In this document: one piece after another, positions 61,190-64,000 of the stretch
How positions within the stretch are numbered: the first letter of the stretch is position 1
Layout: the number at the start of each line of letters is the position of its first letter
Assembly (NCBI GenBank): GCA_963837655.1
Contig: CAWIOK010000001.1
Span: 62,001-126,000, forward strand
Source of the DNA: CAVVSD01 sp963837655
Lineage (GTDB): Bacteria > Actinomycetota > Thermoleophilia > Solirubrobacterales > Solirubrobacteraceae
Reading direction: 5' to 3'
Length of the DNA: 64,000 nt
Program-made: the position numbers and the translations under genes
Notes under the pieces: model-generated
Told to the model about the DNA's origin: nothing
The model's input: only the letters and a program-made list of their open reading frames with translations
Database searches by the model: none

Positions 61190-62179
61190 TCAGCTCTTCG
61201 CGGGCGCCTTCAGCTTCGCGACGACGCGCGACAGCTCGCCGGTCGAGAAGGCTCCCTCGAACCGCGCGATCACCTCGCCCGACTTGTCGATCGCGAACAG
61301 CCAGGGCTCGGTCGGCAGCTTGTACGTGTTGACCTGCGGCCGCGTGCCCTTGGAGACGTCGTTGTCGATGTAGATCTCCTGATGGATGAACGCCACGCCG
61401 TCGCCGGACTCGGCGCGTACCTGCTCGACGATGTCGGTCACGGGGCCGCAGACGCGCGACGCGCACAGCTGCGGCGTCGCGAACAGGAGGATCACCGGCT
61501 TCTTGCCGAGCACGTCGTGGAGATCGGTGTCGACGAGGTCCCTGTCGGCCGGGATCCGCGTCGTCAGCTTCGACAGGTCGCCACCGACGTCCTCGGGTGT
61601 CAGCGTGTGCATGTCGATCGCCTGGTCGCCGATCTGCGGCGGCCCGCCCTTCTCGTGGACCGGCAGCTGGAAGCCCGCCGCCGCGACGAGGCGACCGTCC
61701 ATGCGCGCGAGCGCCGTCACGACGCGACTGCCCGCCTTCTTGAAGGGCAGGGTCGTCACGTAGAACGCGTCGCCGTTGGCGAGGTCGCCCGCGGCCTGCG
61801 CGCTGCGGAACGGTGACTTCACCGCGAAGCTCTCGCGACGCGCCGGGTACGGGCCCTGGAGGTCGGAGCCGTCCTTGTTGGACGTGTACAGCGCGACCGC
61901 CCCCGCCTCGACCATCTTCTGCGCGGTGTCGAACAGCGCGAAGCCGAAGCGATTGTCCCCCACGTTCAGGATCGAGGTGCTGGGCGCGAACACCGGACCC
62001 TCCGTCAGACCGCCGACGAGCTCCTGGCGGGTCTTGCCGGTCGCCGCCGGGAAGTCGGCGGGCTGTGCGGCGGCGGGTTCGGGCGGCGGCGCGGCCGCTT
62101 CCTCTGACCCACCACAGGCGACGACGGTGAGCGCGCTCGCCGCGAGCAGCAGCGCAAGAACGTGTCGGACGGACCGCAT
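61190..62179 (-). CDS. thioredoxin-fold lipoprotein
   Basis: 329 aa. Lipobox LTVVAC (Cys 22) after a short signal, then a Pro/Ala linker. The first half is a beta-rich domain (PVFAPSTSILNVGDNRFGFALFD). The C-terminal half looks thioredoxin-like: KKPVILLFATPQLCASRVCGPV (CxxxxC rather than CxxC), FIHQEIYID and PWLFAIDKSGEVIARFEG. Resembles SCO1/TlpA-like redox lipoproteins. Probably anchored on the outer face of the membrane. Divergent from the SDR gene. Confidence 0.8.
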   Translation of the reverse strand: MRSVRHVLALLLAASALTVVACGGSEEAAAPPPEPAAAQPADFPAATGKTRQELVGGLTEGPVFAPSTSILNVGDNRFGFALFDTAQKMVEAGAVALYTSNKDGSDLQGPYPARRESFAVKSPFRSAQAAGDLANGDAFYVTTLPFKKAGSRVVTALARMDGRLVAAAGFQLPVHEKGGPPQIGDQAIDMHTLTPEDVGGDLSKLTTRIPADRDLVDTDLHDVLGKKPVILLFATPQLCASRVCGPVTDIVEQVRAESGDGVAFIHQEIYIDNDVSKGTRPQVNTYKLPTEPWLFAIDKSGEVIARFEGAFSTGELSRVVAKLKAPAKS

Positions 62180-62245
62180 CCGGTCACAGGGTAGCCAGCG
62201 CTCCGTGATTGGATATTGCGCTTCTGCAGCGATTGAGGGGGTCGA

Positions 62246-62983
62246 ATGCCGCAGCGCGCAGCGATCGTGACGGGTGCATCGAGCGGCATCGGGCTCGCAC
62301 TCGCCCACCTCCTCGGACAGGAGGGCCACGCGCTCACCATCGCCTCGCGACGCGCGGAGAAGGTCGAGGCGGCCCGGGCCCAGCTGGCGGACGCGGGCTA
62401 CGACGTCCAGGCAGTCGCGGCCGATGTCGGCAACGAGGACGACATCCGCCGTGTGGTCGCCGCGCATCGCGAGCGCCACGCCCGTCTCGACGTCCTCGTC
62501 AACAACGCCGGCGTCGGGATGGGCGAGTCGCTGGCCGACATCTCCACGCGCAAGCTCGACATCCAGCTTGCGACGAACCTGCGGTCGATCCCGCTCTTCT
62601 ACCGCGAGTGCGTCGACCTGCTGACCGTCGCGGGCGAGGAGCACGGCAACGCCCTCGTCGTGAACATGTCGTCCATCGCGGGCAAGCAGGGCGAGCCGTG
62701 GCTGTCGGTGTACTCGGCCACCAAAGCGGGTGTGGTCGGGTTCACGCAGGCGATGAACCGCGAGCTCAAGGAGCAGGGGATCAAGTCGACCGCGTTGTGC
62801 CCGGCGTTCGTCGACACCCCGATGACCGACTTCATCAAGGACAGGCTCCCGCCGGAGTCGATGATCCAGCTCTCCGACATCACCGAGTCAGTGCGGTTCC
62901 TCCTGCGGCTGACGCCCGGGTGCGTCGTCCCCGAGATCGTGTTCACCGGGCGCGGCGGCTCGCTCAAGGTGCAGAGCGCATGA
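62246..62983 (+). CDS. short-chain dehydrogenase/reductase
   Basis: 245 aa classical SDR: TGASSGIGLALAHLL (NAD(P) binding), VNNAGVGMGE, catalytic Ser in VVNMSSIAGKQG and YSATKAGVVGF (Tyr-x3-Lys), SADITES end region. ASRRAEK suggests NADP preference (Arg after strand 2; inference). SD GAGGGGG. ATG of the next gene overlaps its stop (ATGA), so the two are coupled. Confidence 0.9.
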   Translation: MPQRAAIVTGASSGIGLALAHLLGQEGHALTIASRRAEKVEAARAQLADAGYDVQAVAADVGNEDDIRRVVAAHRERHARLDVLVNNAGVGMGESLADISTRKLDIQLATNLRSIPLFYRECVDLLTVAGEEHGNALVVNMSSIAGKQGEPWLSVYSATKAGVVGFTQAMNRELKEQGIKSTALCPAFVDTPMTDFIKDRLPPESMIQLSDITESVRFLLRLTPGCVVPEIVFTGRGGSLKVQSA

Positions 62984-64000
62984 AGCTCGCCTTGAGCGCC
63001 GGGTACTGGGGCGCCGGTCACGGCCCCGCGCAGCAGCTCGCGGCGGTGCAGGAGGCCGAGCGCCTGGGCTATGACTCCGTCTGGACCGCTGAGGCCTACG
63101 GGTCGGACGCGGCGACGGTCCTCGGGTGGATCGCGGGTCAGACGACGCGCATTCGCATCGGCGCGGGGATCTTCCAGATGCCCGCTCGCTCCCCTGCGAT
63201 GACGGCGATGACGGCAGCGACCCTCGACCGCCTGTCGGGCGGCCGGATGCTCCTGGGCATCGGCTCCAGCGGCCCGCAGGTCGCGGAGGGCTGGCACGGC
63301 CAGCGCTTCGCCAAGCAGCTGCAGCGCACGCGGGAGTACGTCGAGGTCGTCCGGATGGCGCTGGACCGGCGCCGCGTCGAGTTCCACGGCGAGACGCTCG
63401 ACCTGCCGTTGCCCGACGGCCCGGGCAAGGCGCTCAAGCTGACGATCGCCCCGGTGCAGGACCGCATCCCGATCTACCTCGCCGCGATCGGGCCGCGCAA
63501 CACCGCGCTCGCGGGCGAGATCGCCGACGGATGGCTGCCCATCCTGCTCGCGCCCGAGCACCTGCCCGAGCTGCGCGGGCTGCTGGAGGAGGGCGCGGCG
63601 CGCGCCGGACGCAGCCTCGACGGATTCGACATCGTCGCGTCCGTGAACGTCCTGATCACCGACGACGTCGCCGCCGCTCGCGATGCGATGCGACCGTTCA
63701 TCGCGCTGTACGTCGGAGGGATGGGCTCGCGTGATCGGAACTTCTACAACCAGCTCGTCGGCCGCTACGGCTTCCAGGACGCCGCGCGGGCGATCCAGGA
63801 CCACTACCTCGCGGGCGACCGCGGCGCCGCGATGGCCGCGATCCCCGACGAGCTGATCGACATGGTCACGCTGGCCGGGCCGGCCGACGTCGTCCGCGAC
63901 CGCCTGCGCGCCTATCGCGACGCGGGCGTCGGGACCGTGTCGATCGCGCCGATGGCGAGGACGCCGGACGAGGCCGTCGAGCAGCTGCGGTTGGTCGCGG
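62980..64000 (+). CDS. luciferase-like oxidoreductase, probably F420-dependent, cut by window end
   Basis: 340 codons are present and the gene continues to the right. MKLALSAGYWGAGHGPAQQL, AERLGYDSVWTAEAYGSDAA, TTRIRIGAGIFQMPARSPAM, LDRLSGGRMLLGIGSSGPQV and YLAAIGPRNTALAGEIADGW are typical of the actinobacterial F420-dependent LLM class. Coupled with the SDR by a 4-nt overlap, suggesting a joint redox step. Presence of F420 in this organism cannot be seen here. Confidence 0.88.
   Translation, partial: MKLALSAGYWGAGHGPAQQLAAVQEAERLGYDSVWTAEAYGSDAATVLGWIAGQTTRIRIGAGIFQMPARSPAMTAMTAATLDRLSGGRMLLGIGSSGPQVAEGWHGQRFAKQLQRTREYVEVVRMALDRRRVEFHGETLDLPLPDGPGKALKLTIAPVQDRIPIYLAAIGPRNTALAGEIADGWLPILLAPEHLPELRGLLEEGAARAGRSLDGFDIVASVNVLITDDVAAARDAMRPFIALYVGGMGSRDRNFYNQLVGRYGFQDAARAIQDHYLAGDRGAAMAAIPDELIDMVTLAGPADVVRDRLRAYRDAGVGTVSIAPMARTPDEAVEQLRLVA

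Overview
The window is high-GC, gene-dense bacterial chromosome with frequent GTG/TTG starts and 4-nt stop/start overlaps. A relA-recJ-secDF-ruvBAC-yebC block, pdxS/pdxT, a CAU-anticodon tRNA without encoded CCA, a probable F420-dependent luciferase-like oxidoreductase and many flavin enzymes point to an actinobacterium. A deep-branching Thermoleophilia/Solirubrobacterales-type lineage is my inference from gene content, not from a marker search.

Layout. 1-10.2 kb (minus strand): stringent-response synthetase/hydrolase (cut by the window edge), RecJ, a small membrane protein, fused SecDF, a zinc-ribbon/PAS protein, RuvB, RuvA, RuvC and YebC. 10.4-17.9 kb (mostly plus): phosphohexomutase, MBL-fold hydrolase, a secreted NPQPLPPRW-repeat peptide (minus), a sigma-like membrane protein, the two-step proline catabolism pair (PRODH, P5CDH) and a small dimeric-barrel protein. 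17.8-22.6 kb: PdxT/PdxS (PLP synthase), an RpiR-type regulator, ATP-dependent DNA ligase, a CAP-domain exoprotein with a small membrane protein. 22.9-26.4 kb: a receiver-only protein, a NarL-type regulator and a hybrid PAS/GAF histidine kinase, preceded by a repeat- and hairpin-rich leader. 26.3-31.4 kb: glucose-6-phosphate isomerase, a methyltransferase, a GT39-like membrane glycosyltransferase and a secreted helical-repeat protein.

The second half is accessory. 31.5-34.2 kb is a tightly overlapping operon (Ser-rich membrane peptide, damaged apbE, ferric-reductase-like membrane protein, FUSC-type exporter). 34.2-41 kb holds flavin-dependent catabolic genes: two acyl-CoA-dehydrogenase-fold monooxygenases, a luciferase-like monooxygenase, two alpha/beta hydrolases and an arylsulfotransferase-like protein. 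41-49 kb carries a membrane/PI-PLC-like protein, a patatin-SnoaL fusion with DoxX, a DUF4239-like protein and a double-frameshifted arylsulfatase. 49-58.9 kb has a DUF2252 protein, a truncated allene-oxide-cyclase-like fragment, a third acyl-CoA-dehydrogenase-fold enzyme, a TPR/LuxR regulator beside a flavoprotein monooxygenase, GYD and YceI proteins and a frameshifted SQR/NDH-2-like flavoprotein. 59.2-64 kb: transposase remnant, membrane protein, tRNA with terminator, a thioredoxin-fold lipoprotein, an SDR and a luciferase-like oxidoreductase cut by the right edge.

No CRISPR array, prophage or recognisable defence island was seen. The most unusual material is regulatory (perfect palindromes, an 11-bp-period triple repeat, a repeat-rich leader), a small set of odd secreted proteins, and a concentration of broken genes between 32 and 60 kb while the 0-30 kb core is intact.
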